DNA from: Eurosta solidaginis
Lineage: Eukaryota; Arthropoda; Insecta; Diptera; Tephritidae
NCBI RefSeq assembly: GCF_040869045.1
Contig: NC_090323.1
Location: 150,680,426-150,744,425, forward strand
Reading direction: 5' to 3'
DNA: 64,000 nucleotides
Part shown: positions 22,032 through 32,186 of the stretch, piece after piece
Layout: every line of letters begins with the position of its first letter
Position numbering within the stretch: position 1 is the stretch's first letter
Notes under the pieces: model-generated
The model's input: the letters and a program-made list of their open reading frames with translations, nothing else
What the model was told of the DNA's origin: nothing
The model's database searches: none
Translations under genes and position numbers: made by a program

Positions 22032-22172
22032 GACAATCTGAAAGTATAGTTGTAAATGCCTTTTAGGTGAGAGAAATGTTAAGGCAGGGAGTTTCGGTTG
22101 GCATTATGTTGCGAAATACGACTATTAGTGACGGTGATGTGGTAAGAGTGGACAAAGGTGGTTTGAGAGTAG

Positions 22173-22838
22173 CTACGAATTCTCCGGGGTTGCCCGAGAG
22201 GGTGGGCTTTCAGTCTGAGGGAGGAAACAGAGCTTGACAAGTGGCCGTGTGAGGGTGCCGGTTTGAGTATGAACGTCAACAACACGTGTATGGCCGTCAG
22301 GTCCTGCATGTAATTTTTCAATTCGTCCAAGGCGCCATTCAGTGGGGGGAAGTGAGTCGTCATGAATGCAGACACACTCACCGACCTTGGGTTCGGGTTG
22401 TGGATTTTTCCACTTCTGCCTTGTTTGGAGATCCTTTAGGTAGTCTTCCTTCCACCTTTTGCTGAATTGATGATGTAAGCTTTTTACCCTGTCCCATCGG
22501 TTTATAAGAAATAAATCCGCGTGATCCACTTCAGGGATAGCGAGGAGGGGGCTACCTCGGAGAAAGTGGCCGAAGGTCAGCGCGGTAAACTCTGTGGGAT
22601 CTTGGGATAAAGGTGAGATAGGACGATTGTTTAATACGGCTTCAATTCTTACCAAGAGGGTGGTAAATTCTTCAAATGTGAACTGGTGGGCTCCTGCAGT
22701 CCTCTTGAAGTGCAGTTTGAAACTCTTCACTGCAGACTCCCACAAGCCGCCCACGTGGGGAGCTCCGGGCGGAATGAATTTCCAATTGATGCCTTGGGAA
22801 GAGTATTTTGCGATTACTTCTTGAGAGACAGTTTTCAT
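22173..22838 (-). pseudogene. BEL integrase C-terminal part with DUF5641-like tail
   Basis: Contains GINWKFIPPGAPHVGGLWES, which holds the third catalytic acidic residue of the DDE integrase core, then IEAVLNNRPISPLS and the SKRWKEDYLKDLQTR segment followed by the GRIEKLHAGPDGHTRVVDV domain typical of BEL integrases. The frame stays open for 221 codons and ends before the extra zinc-knuckle ORF. Confidence 0.88.
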
Positions 22839-23512
22839 GAGGTCAACGAACTCTTTTTCCGTCGCTCTTTTAGCTCCAATAAACGTTTTGCCGGATATTC
22901 ACGACGTCCGACGAAGCGAGCGAATGCTGCGAGAAAGGCATTTGTTGGTAGGTCTGAGCACAGCTCAAGGTGGACAGCTTTTGTCACGAAACAGACAAAA
23001 ACGGCCACGTAGCCTTTCAGTAAGGTGTGAGACCTTAGCAAGGAGGCTTTTATTTGAAAAGGCCCCGCAAAGTCGACACCGGTAGTGGTAAAAGTCGGAG
23101 CGTATGTGCATCGTTCCGGGGGCAAGGCCGCCATGATTTGCGATCGCATTTGCTGCTTGTGGAGGGTACAAGTTTTGCACTGATGAATGCATCTCTTTAT
23201 GAGGGGTTTTAGGCGTGGAATATAGAGATCCCGTCTGAGGCATTGCTGCATTAGACGTATTTCGGCGTGGAGGAGAAGTTCGTGGAGGTACTGTATATAG
23301 AGGACAGCGAATCTAGATTTCTCCGATATAATAACTGGGTGTTTTTCATTGTAAGTCAACGTCGAATGAACTAGCCTACCATGAACCCTGAGGAGCCCGT
23401 TTTCATCGAGGTATGGGTTGAGGGTTAGTAGAGAGCTTATTTTATCAATGGGTTTTGCATTTCCTAAGCATACTCTTTCGCGAGGAAAATATCGGGTTTG
23501 CGTTAATGTCAC
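22835..23512 (-). pseudogene. BEL integrase N-terminal part
   Basis: Zinc-binding HHCC-type region (HELLLHAE..., CIHQCKTC) followed by the catalytic core start GVDFAGPF with the first Asp, then KAVHLELCSDLPTNAFLAAF. After FVGRR the normal segment with the second catalytic Asp (the SDNG box) is missing and the frame shifts, so a small deletion joins this to the downstream part. The enzyme cannot have been active in this copy. Confidence 0.87.
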
Positions 23513-23704
23513 AAGTTTATTTTTCGTTTTGCGGAGATTTTCATGAGACAGAGAGGGAGTGCAAGCGGGTTTAATGCCTCGAATTCAGTCCTTGAGATTA
23601 TTAATGAACCTTAAGGCATATGCCATAACCCTGAGGGCGCGAGGAAAAGAGGAAAATCGATCCAATACATCGGGGTCATCTTCAGCTGAGTATAGTGCTT
23701 CGAC

Positions 23705-24243
23705 TCAGCGCATTTCAGGCGGGTTGATGCTGCGGGTAGATGGGTTTGGCCAAGCTTCGGGGGGCTGGGTCAGCCACGCAGGGCCATTCCACCACAGCGA
23801 AGAATTTGCCAAGTCCATGGGCTTGCATTCTCTTGTGCCCATATCTGCTGGATTGTCGCGACTGCCTACATGCTTCCAGGAGGCGCTTCCGACGAGATCC
23901 ATAATTTCAGCTGTTGTACGAAGGTTTTCCAAGCGTGGGGAGGCTTTTCGAGCCATGCTAACACAATTTCCGAGTCAGACCACAGGTAAAGATTTTTAAG
24001 AGAGAGCTCGAGATGGGATTGTACGACGGCGATTAGTCGGGCAAGGAGTAGAGCTGCACATAGTTCTAGTCTTGGAAGACTGGTAGTGCGAAGAGGGGCA
24101 ACCTTGCCTTTAGCGACTAGAAGGTGAGATGACGTGGTGGCACTGTGGGTTGTTCGCAGATATATGGTGGCGCAATATGCCTTTTCTGACGCATCGCAGA
24201 AACCGTGCAGTTCAACCTGCTGGTTCGGGATGTAGTCAACCTA
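23705..24243 (-). pseudogene. BEL RNase H domain
   Basis: In frame after a TAG at 24241-24243: [13 protein letters not shown] (first Asp), [15 protein letters not shown] (Glu), [14 protein letters not shown] (Asp). Then, after a frameshift near 23900, [17 protein letters not shown], the family's closing motif. It degrades the RNA strand during reverse transcription. Confidence 0.85.
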
Positions 24244-25547
24244 TCGAGGTATCTTTATATTTGAGATGTTGGGTAAATTTTTTGCGAACTGCGTCCATTT
24301 AATGAAGCGGAGGGGCTTCGCTTGTTCGTCCCATCCAGTTCCGTCTATCCATAGCTCTTGGAGTAAAATCTTGGCCTGAATCATAATCAGCGTAAGCCAC
24401 CCTGCGGGGTCAAAAAGTTTTGCGACCGAGGAGAGAATTTGTTGTTTTGTGCTAGCGGACGAGAGGGGTATTGAGTTCACTGTATACGAAAACGTGTCGG
24501 TCAGAGCGTTCCACTGTATGCCGAGAGTTTTGGTGTTGCTTGCTTTCTCGAATTCCAAAAGATTGGTATCTAGCAAGTCCTTTTCTTTGATGTTTTTTAT
24601 AATACTGGGGTGATTGGCCGTTATTTTCCGTAATGAAAATCCTGCTGACGATAACACTTGGATGACTTGGGAGAGATATGTTTCAGCAAAGAGAATTTCA
24701 TGGCTGCCAGAGAGAATGTCATCTACATATGTTTCTTTCGTCAAAACAGGGACGGCTTTGGGGAAAGTTTCTTCTACATCTTTGGCCAGTTGGTGAAGAG
24801 TACGTATGGCGAGGTAGGGGGCACAGTTCACACCAAATGTGACTGTTTTCAGACGATAGTCTTTTATGGGGTCGCTCGGAGATGAGCGAAAACGATCCTC
24901 TGATAGTCTCTATCGTCTTCGTGCATTATAATTTGACGATATATTTTTTCTACGTCTCCGTTGAAAACAAACTGATATGCCCTCCATTTGAGAATCAGAA
25001 GCATCAGATCGGGTTGGAGGGTAGAGCCGGTGTAAAGAACGTCGTTGAGCGCATGTCCAGATGCCGACTTTTTTGAGGCGTTCAACACGACCCGCACCTT
25101 TGATGTCTTATTATCGGGTTTGACAACTGCGTGATGAGGAAGATAAAATGAGAGGCATTTTCCCCCGTCAAATTTTTCATAGGAGCCGGTTTCCTCCATA
25201 TGATCGAGGGTGAGGTATTCTTCTAGGACACTATCATATTGAGTCTTTAAGTCCCCTTTCTTCTGCAGACTTCTCTCCATTCCAAGAAACTGGCTTAGAG
25301 CTGAAGACCGAGAGTGGGATAATGAGAGTGACTCTGGGAAGCTGGGTTTAAACGGCAGCCTTACGATATAACGACCGTTATCATCGCGTGAGGTTGTGGC
25401 TGCGTAGAAATTCTCGCAAAACTCGTCTTCTGGGGTTATTTGGGGTTTGGTGGGAACTTCCTCCAATTCCCAGAATTTTCGCAATAGAGAGTTAAGATCT
25501 TCGTTCGTCACTTCTGACACTTGCATGCAGAAAGAGTTGACCATCAC
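24241..25547 (-). pseudogene. BEL reverse transcriptase
   Basis: Two frames. The first (25547-24864) has CLSFYLPHHAVVKP, KVRVVLNASKK, LNDVLYTGSTLQPDL and [20 protein letters not shown] (first catalytic Asp). After a one-base shift near 24870 the second (24850-24241) has [30 protein letters not shown] (catalytic Asp pair) and [12 protein letters not shown], ending at a stop before RNase H. Family: Peptidase_A17/RT of BEL/Pao. Confidence 0.9.
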
Positions 25548-25589
25548 AGGGGCTCTACCGCTCAGAATCCATCCAAAAATGGTTTTCTG

Positions 25590-26315
25590 CGCTAGAAGAT
25601 GGGGGGAAAGTTTCTCAACGCCATTTGGATGATTTGCGGTATTACATCACTGCCTAGGACGAGATATATTTGCGAGGGGGAGTGACAGTTCGAGTCTGCG
25701 AGGTTGAGGTGTGCCCATTTTGCTTGAAGCTCGCTAGTGAGCTTAAGCGAGGGGAGCATTTTTGTTAGCCGGAGTAATACTATTGCCTCTGCACTTATTC
25801 TGGTTTTAAAATCGGGGGATACCAAAGTCAGAGAGCACAATTTGTTTGAGGTCTGAACTACCTTGCCGCCCATCCCTGATATTTAAAATCTAGAGGGTTT
25901 GAATGGGAGCTTGAGTCTATCTTGGGCTCTGGTAGAGATAAAGGTTCGTTCAGATCCCTGATCCACAAGAGCTCTGAGTTTGAAAATTTCTCGTTTATGC
26001 TCTACGGGTACAATAGCCGTGGGTAAAATTATTTCACAATCGTTTTCGGAATAAAACGATTGGACTTGGCTTTTCTGCGAGCATGAAGGGCTTTCATCCA
26101 GGGCATTGGCTTGATCGGGAGTATTACCGGAGGAGGTTGTGGAATTCGTGGTCGTGGCTTGTGAGGCTGTCCTTTGCAATCGTGAGAGTTGTCTTTTCGG
26201 CACTTGAGATGTGTCTTCGTGAAGAACTGAGTTGTGCCGATCTTGACATTGATTGCAAGTTTGAGTACTGGAACAATCTTTCAATATGTGTGACTGGGAG
26301 ACGCAATTGAAACAC
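25590..26315 (-). pseudogene. BEL Gag C-terminus and aspartic protease
   Basis: Begins in the zinc-knuckle region (NCVSQSHILKDCSS, TCNQCQDRHNSVLH) directly beyond the inserted tandem repeat, continues through a Ser/Thr/Gln-rich linker to LRALVDQGSERTFIS, the protease active-site loop (D-x-G-S with Gln, the BEL form), and on to YLVLGSDVIPQII. One in-frame TAA lies at 25883-25885, and the frame shifts at a C6 run near 25603. Confidence 0.88.
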
Positions 26316-26657
26316 GCCTTGTCCGTCCTGATGTCACGTTGTTTAAATTTTTCCCAAATTATTAAATAAATTATAAAATTAAAAAAAAAAATTGCTTCAA
26401 ATAAATGTTTTCATACATTTAGAAAAGCAATATGGGCAATCCCCGATTATTAAAATCATACAAACAGACAAAATTGGTTAATTCGTTGTAGTTCTATAAA
26501 TAGAACGAAAACAGCAACAAAAACCAAAGTTTCTTTGAAAACCGCCGTACCAAGCATAGCTTTAACACATAATTGCATACGAAGTATGCAATGTGTAAAA
26601 GATTAAAATATGCAAAAAAAGAAGGCAATTGGGAAGAAATTTACAACAGGCATGACG

Positions 26658-26712
26658 TAGCTGAATGCGTTTACAACCATTTCAACTATCGTAGGAGTGC
26701 GAGTTCGACTCC
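26658..26712 (+). promoter_or_regulatory. tRNA-like A and B boxes in repeat unit 1
   Basis: TAGCTGAATGCG at 26658 resembles the A box (TRGCNNAGYNGG, two mismatches) and AGTTCGACTCC at 26702 matches the B box (one mismatch). The 44-nt spacing between starts equals that in tRNA genes. The B box sits in a hairpin (GAGTG-c-GAG / CTC-c-CACTC). Repeated in units 2 and 3. It suggests internal RNA polymerase III promotion; a complete tRNA cloverleaf is not formed. Confidence 0.6.
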
Positions 26713-26726
26713 CACTCCCGGGAGAA

Positions 26727-26774
26727 AAGGCTTTGAAGAGATTTACAAGGTATAATCGAAACAGCTGTCGCCTT
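26727..26774 (+). ncRNA. Hammerhead-ribozyme-like motif, unit 1
   Basis: Stem I AAGGC (26727-26731) pairs with GCCTT (26770-26774). Then come a CUGANGA-like core TTGAAGA (26733-26739), stem II GATT/AATC with a 10-nt loop and canonical closing G-C, GAAA (26758-26761), a two-pair stem III (A-U and C-G) around AGCT, and GTC with predicted cleavage after 26769. Deviations: T for the conserved C at the core start and one extra T (26732). A very short stem III is typical of Penelope-type hammerheads. Confidence 0.6.
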
Positions 26775-27179
26775 GTCCGTCCTGATGTCACGTTGTTTAA
26801 ATTTTTCCAAAATTATTAAATAAATTATAAAATTAAAAAAAAAATTGCTTCAAATAAATGTTTTCATACATTTAGAAAAGCAATATGGGCAATCCCCGAT
26901 TATTAAAATCATACAAACAGACAAAATTGGTTAATTCGTTGTAGTTCTATAAATAGAACGAAAACAGCAACAAAAACCAAAGTTTCTTTGAAAACCGCCG
27001 TACCAAGCATAGCTTTAACACATAATTGCATACGAAGTATGCAATGTGTAAAAGATTAAAATATGCAAAAAAAGAAGGCAATTGGGAAGAAATTTACAAC
27101 AGGCATGACGTAGCTGAATGCGTTTACAACCATTTCAACTATCGTAGGAGAGCGAGTTCGACTCCCACTCCCGGGAGAA

Positions 27180-27227
27180 AAGGCTTTGAAGAGATTTACA
27201 AGGTATAATCGAAACAGCTGTCGCCTT
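27180..27227 (+). ncRNA. Hammerhead-ribozyme-like motif, unit 2
   Basis: Identical to the unit 1 motif; predicted cut between 27222 and 27223. Confidence 0.6.
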
Positions 27228-27632
27228 GTCCGTCCTGATGTCACGTTGTTTAAATTTTTCCCAAATTATTAAATAAATTATAAAATTAAAAAAAAAATTG
27301 CTTCAAATAAATGTTTTCATACATTTAGAAAAGCAATATGGGCAATCCCCGATTATTAAAATCATACAAACAGACAAAATTGGTTAATTTGTTGTAGTTC
27401 TATAAATAGAACGAAAACAGCAACAAAAACCAAAGTTTCTTTGAAAACCGCCGTACCAAGCATAGCTTTAACACATAATTGCATACGAAGTATGCAATGT
27501 GTAAAAGATTAAAATATGCAAAAAAAGAAGGCAATTAGGAAGAAATTTACAACAGGCATGACGTAGCTGAATGCGTTTACAACCATTTCAACTATCGTAG
27601 GAGTGCGAGTTCGACTCCCACTCCCGGGAGAA

Positions 27633-27680
27633 AAGGCTTTGAAGAGATTTACAAGGTATAATCGAAACAGCTGTCGCCTT
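27633..27680 (+). ncRNA. Hammerhead-ribozyme-like motif, unit 3
   Basis: Identical to the unit 1 motif; predicted cut between 27675 and 27676, where the 58-bp partial unit begins. Confidence 0.6.
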
Positions 27681-27741
27681 GTCCGTCCTGATGTCACGTT
27701 GTTTAAATTTTTCCCAAATTATTAAATAAATTATGAAACAC

Positions 27742-28934
27742 ATATTGTTTTCTCTCACAAACCTTCTGCGATCAGAGGTCGACAGCTTCTTAAATTTGAA
27801 GCAACCTATAAGGGGGTGAGATGAGGTTTTACACATAGCGCACTTGTACATTGTCCGCTGCTCTGTCATATGAGACTGGGTGTGGGAGGTCGATCTATTT
27901 TGAAAGGGATGCGACTGCAGGGGTTTAAATGATGGCCTAGCTTGTGGGGTGGCTTCAAATTTATTTGGTCGCCATTGATCGACTCGCTCTACAACTTCAT
28001 ATCGAGTTGTGAGGAACTGGACCATTTGGGACCAGTTAGGAAGTTCTTTTCTTGAAGTCAGAGACTGCTCCCATAACGTCACTGTATTTTCAGGGAGTTT
28101 AGAGGTCACGAGATAAATAAGTATGGGGTCCCAATTATCTGTGGACACCTGTTGCGTGGCGAGAATTTGAAGGCAATTATTTGCCGACGATTGCAACCTT
28201 TGAATGTCCTCACTGTTTTCTGTAGTGATAGTTTTTAAGTTCATCAGCGCCCGTATTTGGTTATCGACGAGAACTCGTCTGTTCTCGTATCTGGATTTTA
28301 GGGTTTCCCACGCTAAGGCAAAGTTGTCATCAGTCAAGGGAAATTGGTTGACTATTTGAGCTGCCTTTCCCTGGGTTTTGTATCTGAGGTGATACAATTT
28401 TTGCGCTTGGGAGAGTTTCGGGTGGTTAATATAAACGGCTGTGAACATGTCACAAATGAGGGCCATTTTTCATAACCACCATAAAATATTTCGGTATCGC
28501 AGGGAGGGATCTTTAGCGAAACACCGGAGTTGTCGGATGGACCTGGTGTGACGGTAGGGGGAGCGTGGGCATTTGCTTGTTTAAGCAACTGAAGCTGGTC
28601 TTCGATCTGGGCTTTTGTGTCTTCGTATGCTATGAGACAGGACCTGTATTTGCTATTAGCAGATGTTGGAAAATCTTCGGGCAGGTCCTCATCTGGGGTT
28701 TCGACAATTTTATCGAAAACGTGTTGGACTCTATTCCAGAATTTTTCTATATTCGAGTTTTATATTTTGAGAGAAGACTCAGTGTTGTCTTGGAGGGACA
28801 TCGACCTAAACCGTGCACAATATTCCATAAAATTGTCCGTTTCGGATGTAAATTTTTTGGGGGCAGACGAGATTTTAAATCTTTTAACTCCTTGAGTTTT
28901 GGAGCCACCTTTTTTGGTTTCATCGTCACTCATT
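27742..28934 (-). pseudogene. BEL Gag N-terminal and central part
   Basis: Likely start ATG at 28934 (MSDDETKKGG). The frame crosses one in-frame TAA (after ESSLKI), continues to IFYGGYEKWPSFV and shifts frame near 28450. It then runs as AVYINHPKLSQAQKLYHLRY, NQFPLTDDNFALAWETLKSR and SKLPENTVTLWEQSL to the knuckle approach KCAMCKTSSHPLIGC and RRRFVRENNMCF, where the tandem-repeat block interrupts it. These are the DUF1759-type Gag features of BEL/Pao elements. It forms the particle core. Confidence 0.87.
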
Positions 28935-29986
28935 TTGAACTTAGTTTTATGACGCTTAGAGTCGAGAGTTAATAAAGAGAGAGAAAAACTTTTTTTTTTT
29001 TTGAGTAGAGAGTATTTGCTTTTAACTATGTGAGGGAGTTACGTTTAAATATTCACGTTAAATAGCAAGAGATAATAATTTTCAAAACCAAAAAAAAAGT
29101 TTTTAAGTTAAATTTATTTGGGGGTGAGACTGAGAAAATTTTACCGCTGTGCTGCGTTTGCACTATATTTAATATATATATATGAGGGTAGTTTAAATAT
29201 ACGTGGGAAAAATTATGTGAAATATATGTATATTTACGTATTAAAAGTATCTCGGGGGTAAATTATAATAATTTTGATACGTGAAATTAATTCGTATGAG
29301 ATTATCTAAAAAGGTGTATTTCTTTTTTTTTTTTGGTGTGACTTAGAGGAGTCTTATTTAGCTTCGATTTGCTGGACTGTAGGGGCTTTGAGAAATTCTT
29401 AATGGGGATTGATAATTTATAGCGTGCAAATTTAATGCGAGAAACGTGCTATTACACGCACTGCCCCTAAGTATACGCAAGTATGGAGATTTACAAATGT
29501 TTTTTGCGTTTTATATTAATTTAAATGGGGAGAAATCAGAAGTTAGCAGAGGTTGTGCAATATATTTAATTAACGACAAGAGATATTTTAATTTAAAATG
29601 AGAAAATTTTAAATTATTAAGAGATTTGTCGCATTAAAATATAAGGGGTGCTTTTAGCAAGTGTGCCCACTGTAGCTAACTACTGAGTTTTTCTTATTTT
29701 GCTTTGCACATATACCGTACTGAGTTTTGCAATATGGGGTTATTACTATATGTATATATATATATATATATATACGAAATGGTATGTGCAAATTTGGTGG
29801 GAACTTGAGAAGATTTGGCGGGAAATGAGGATTATTGGCGGGAATCACCAACCCTCGAGAGTAAATTTTTTCTTTAATTTTCTCGTTTATGTTTTTCGCC
29901 GCACCGGGAAGTGGGTATTAAATTTGATTTAATACTCACGGTTTTTGGCAAATGGGTATTTATTGTTTTTCCTGCGCTGGTTTCCC
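28935..29986 (-). other. BEL 5' leader
   Basis: About 1 kb of AT-rich non-coding sequence between primer-binding site and gag, with a short TA repeat at 29745-29774. No ORF recognised on either strand. Confidence 0.7.
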
Positions 29987-30005
29987 TAGAGGCGTTGAAG
30001 GACCA
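29987..30005 (-). promoter_or_regulatory. BEL primer-binding site
   Basis: One base inside the 5' LTR the minus strand reads TGGTCCTTCAACGCCTC, starting with the TGG complementary to the CCA end of a tRNA. I could not assign the tRNA species. Confidence 0.65.
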
Positions 30006-30006
30006 C

Positions 30007-30848
30007 TGTTTAGGGGGGCACAATCTAAAATTTACCTTCCTTTTTACCGTGGGATGTGGCTGTTGTGGCTGCGGCTGCTGCGGTGATAGCGATGATGTGG
30101 ACGTGGTGGTGATGTGATGATGATGGAGATGCTGGCTAAATATGGTGATATAGCGGCGGTGACCTCTGCGAATCGGCGGGAGTGCGTCCCTAAATTTGAG
30201 AATAATCGCGGCACACTAACGGTGGAGAATATTTATCTGGCTCGGAATACAAAATGGGCTTCATAACCGGGAAGGTGCCGATGCACTAGACCGAAAATTG
30301 CGCATACAAAAACCGTCGTTGCTGAATGCAGAGACTTTATGCACGCTTCTATAGCGATTTCACCAAGGCGAATGTTTCTCAAAGGAAAGGCACTTTATAA
30401 ATTTCAAAAATGAAACTATTGCTTTTAATATATATTACATATCCTTTAAAGAGACTTTACAAATTTTTTGTGTCACACACGGGATGGTAAAGAGTTTCGA
30501 ATGAATAAACAAAATGCAAAATGTCAAACATTGTATATATATGTACGTTCATGTGAACTGTCAACTCATCAGTTGGGGTTGCCAGAGGGGCGAAATACAA
30601 ATTGGTATAAAACTTACCTCAACTGATGAGTATAAGTGATGACTATTAAGGATTATGATGGCTATACATATTCACTGCATAAATAATTCTAATATACATT
30701 TTTACATGTATGTAGCTTACAAATAAAAGGTACATATAAATTCAATAATTCAAATAAATTCATTTAAATTCATATTTGGGCTTTCTTAAGCCTAATTTCT
30801 ATTAAATAGAAGGGTTGGCTGTTGGCGACTACGACAGTCGCTCAAACA
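30007..30848 (-). repeat. BEL 5' LTR
   Basis: 842 bp, the upstream LTR in element orientation; same length and ends as 20603-21444. Confidence 0.93.
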
Positions 30849-30891
30849 GACGTGTTTAAACTCGCTCTGTGTATTTCACTATTTTAACGCA

Positions 30892-32186
30892 ATGAAAATC
30901 TGTGTTAAGTGCACATGTTCGTGTGGTGATGTTGATTACCTAATTTGTGGCTCTTGTAATTGTAAAATGCATATTAAATGTGCGAATATTAGTGAAAACA
31001 TAATAAACATTTAAAAAAAACACAATAATCTGTTTTACAGATATGACAATTGTGTTGTTGGTCTCCCGTCAATTATGCAGTCGAAAATTGCGGAGACTCA
31101 AAAAAGTCTTAGTGCTCTCAGTAGCTTTATAAAAACTTTGAATAGTGATATTCAGCAAAGTAAATCTAAAGATACACACAATGTTCGTCAAACGCGGCCA
31201 AAAACCAAAGTTGTTGAACCAAGTGAGAAACAAGCCCAAAGTGCAATAAATAAAACGAAATGCCAACAAAAAGCATTAAAATCTCCCACGCGTACAGTTC
31301 CGAATGCTATTGATGTTGTTGCTGTAAGTACGAGTCATGCTGATGGTGTAGCTGCTGCTGTCGATGGGTGTTCTCCTTATGCTAGTATCGCTGCCGCTGC
31401 TTCTGGGATTCAGTGTTGCCAGGTTAGCCTTTTCGAGGCTAGATTTTGCCTTTTTTTTCCTTTAGCCTCGAAATTTTGGGTTTAGCTTCGTGACTTTTTT
31501 CTAGCAATTTATGAATTAACCAAAACAATTTCTGGCCGTTTTTTAGCTTCTTTTTTTTTCTAAATTTAGCTTTTTCTAACCTTTTTTTTTTGCCAATCTA
31601 GCCTCTTGTTTTGTCATCACCTGGCAACACTGCTGGTGTTTCTGATCCGGCCTCTGCCCTTACTTCTGCTTCTTCAGTTACTGCTGTCGATGGGTGTTCT
31701 AGTTATGCTAGTATCGCTGCCGCTGCTTCTGACGTTGCTGAGCCGGCCGCTTCTCTTACTTCTGCATCTTCAGTTATTGCGCATCCCAGTAAACAAAAGA
31801 AGAAAAATTCTGAAAATATGATCAAGAACAACCAAAAAGCGCGACCTTTAGTTGTTGGTAGTAACCCGAATACTAATTTGGATGTTTGTGTACGGTACAA
31901 ATGGCTGCATTTATCGTCATTTAAGTCAACTGTAAGTGAGGAAGCAATTGTTGACTATGTCTCAAAAGCTGTGAACATATCGCCTTCATTGATTCGATGC
32001 CAAAGATTGGTAAAAAAGGACGTAGATGTTAAGTCTTTAATTAATGTTAATTTTAAACTTGGTGTCTCCCCTTCCAACTATAACAAACTGCTTGATGCGT
32101 CAATTTGGCCATCGGACGTAAAAATTAGGCCTTTTCGTTTTTTTCAAAGTCGTGGAAAATATATTTTCAAAATATATCAGGCATGA
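30892..32186 (+). pseudogene. N1 ORF1 with PHD-type zinc finger
   Basis: Starts at ATG 30892 with a PHD-like finger (KCTCSCGDVDYLICGSC, KMHIKCANIS, YRYDNC), broken by an in-frame TAA at 31012-31014. There follows a predicted coiled-coil stretch, an alanine/serine-rich low-complexity part with a duplicated AVDGCS.YASIAAAAS phrase, and a conserved C-terminal domain (YKWLHLSSFKSTVSEEAIVD, NFKLGVSPSNYNKL, WPSDVKIRPFRFF). A MITE at 31411-31632 interrupts the low-complexity part. PHD-bearing ORF1 proteins are known from Jockey/CR1-group elements and act as RNA-binding chaperones. Confidence 0.8.
31411..31632. mobile_element. hAT-type MITE, 222 bp
   Basis: Ends CAGTGTTGCCAGG and its inverse CCTGGCAACACTG, a 13-bp perfect inverted repeat. 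Flanks CTGGGATT and CTGGTGTT match at 6 of 8 positions, an aged 8-bp duplication. Excising it rejoins N1 ORF1 in frame. The interior is T-rich with repeated TAGCCTC/TAGCTTC words; non-coding. Confidence 0.82.

Larger units (their letters stand above)
26316..27733 (+). mobile_element. Retrozyme-like tandem repeat, 3 x 453 bp + 58 bp
   Basis: Units start at 26316, 26770 and 27223 (454, 453 and 453 bp), followed by the first 58 bp of a fourth at 27676-27733. Units differ at only a few positions. The block splits BEL gag between FVRENNMCF and NCVSQ and is flanked by the 8-bp duplication TGAAACAC (26308-26315 and 27734-27741). Each complete unit ends with a hammerhead-like fold whose predicted cut lies exactly at the unit boundary, and the insertion itself starts at that nucleotide. 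Each unit also has A/B boxes and two perfect short palindromes. No protein is encoded. This architecture matches metazoan retrozymes and Schistosoma SM-alpha repeats, thought to be mobilised by Penelope-like elements. Confidence 0.75.
20603..30848 (-). mobile_element. BEL/Pao LTR retrotransposon, complete structure, dead
   Basis: The 842-bp LTRs (20603-21444 and 30007-30848) run from TGTTTAGGGGG to CTCAAACA. The whole is flanked by a perfect 5-bp duplication GACGT (20598-20602 and 30849-30853). Order on the minus strand: 5' LTR, primer-binding site, leader of about 1 kb, gag, protease with DQGS, RT with YVDD, RNase H, integrase with a DUF5641-like tail, an extra zinc-knuckle ORF, polypurine tract, 3' LTR. 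That protease motif and domain order identify BEL/Pao. Several stops, frameshifts, an integrase deletion and a 1.4-kb insertion in gag inactivate it. About 20 LTR differences were counted by eye, so the insertion is not recent. Confidence 0.93.

Noticed and set aside
26640..26725. A true tRNA gene in each 453-bp unit
   Set aside because: A and B boxes are well placed, but no complete cloverleaf or matching acceptor stem could be drawn.
26573..26755. A 60-codon open frame on the plus strand conserved in the tandem 453-bp units (and a reverse frame of 62 codons)
   Set aside because: Conservation follows from recent tandem duplication; the frames overlap the tRNA-like and ribozyme segments and match no protein family I know.
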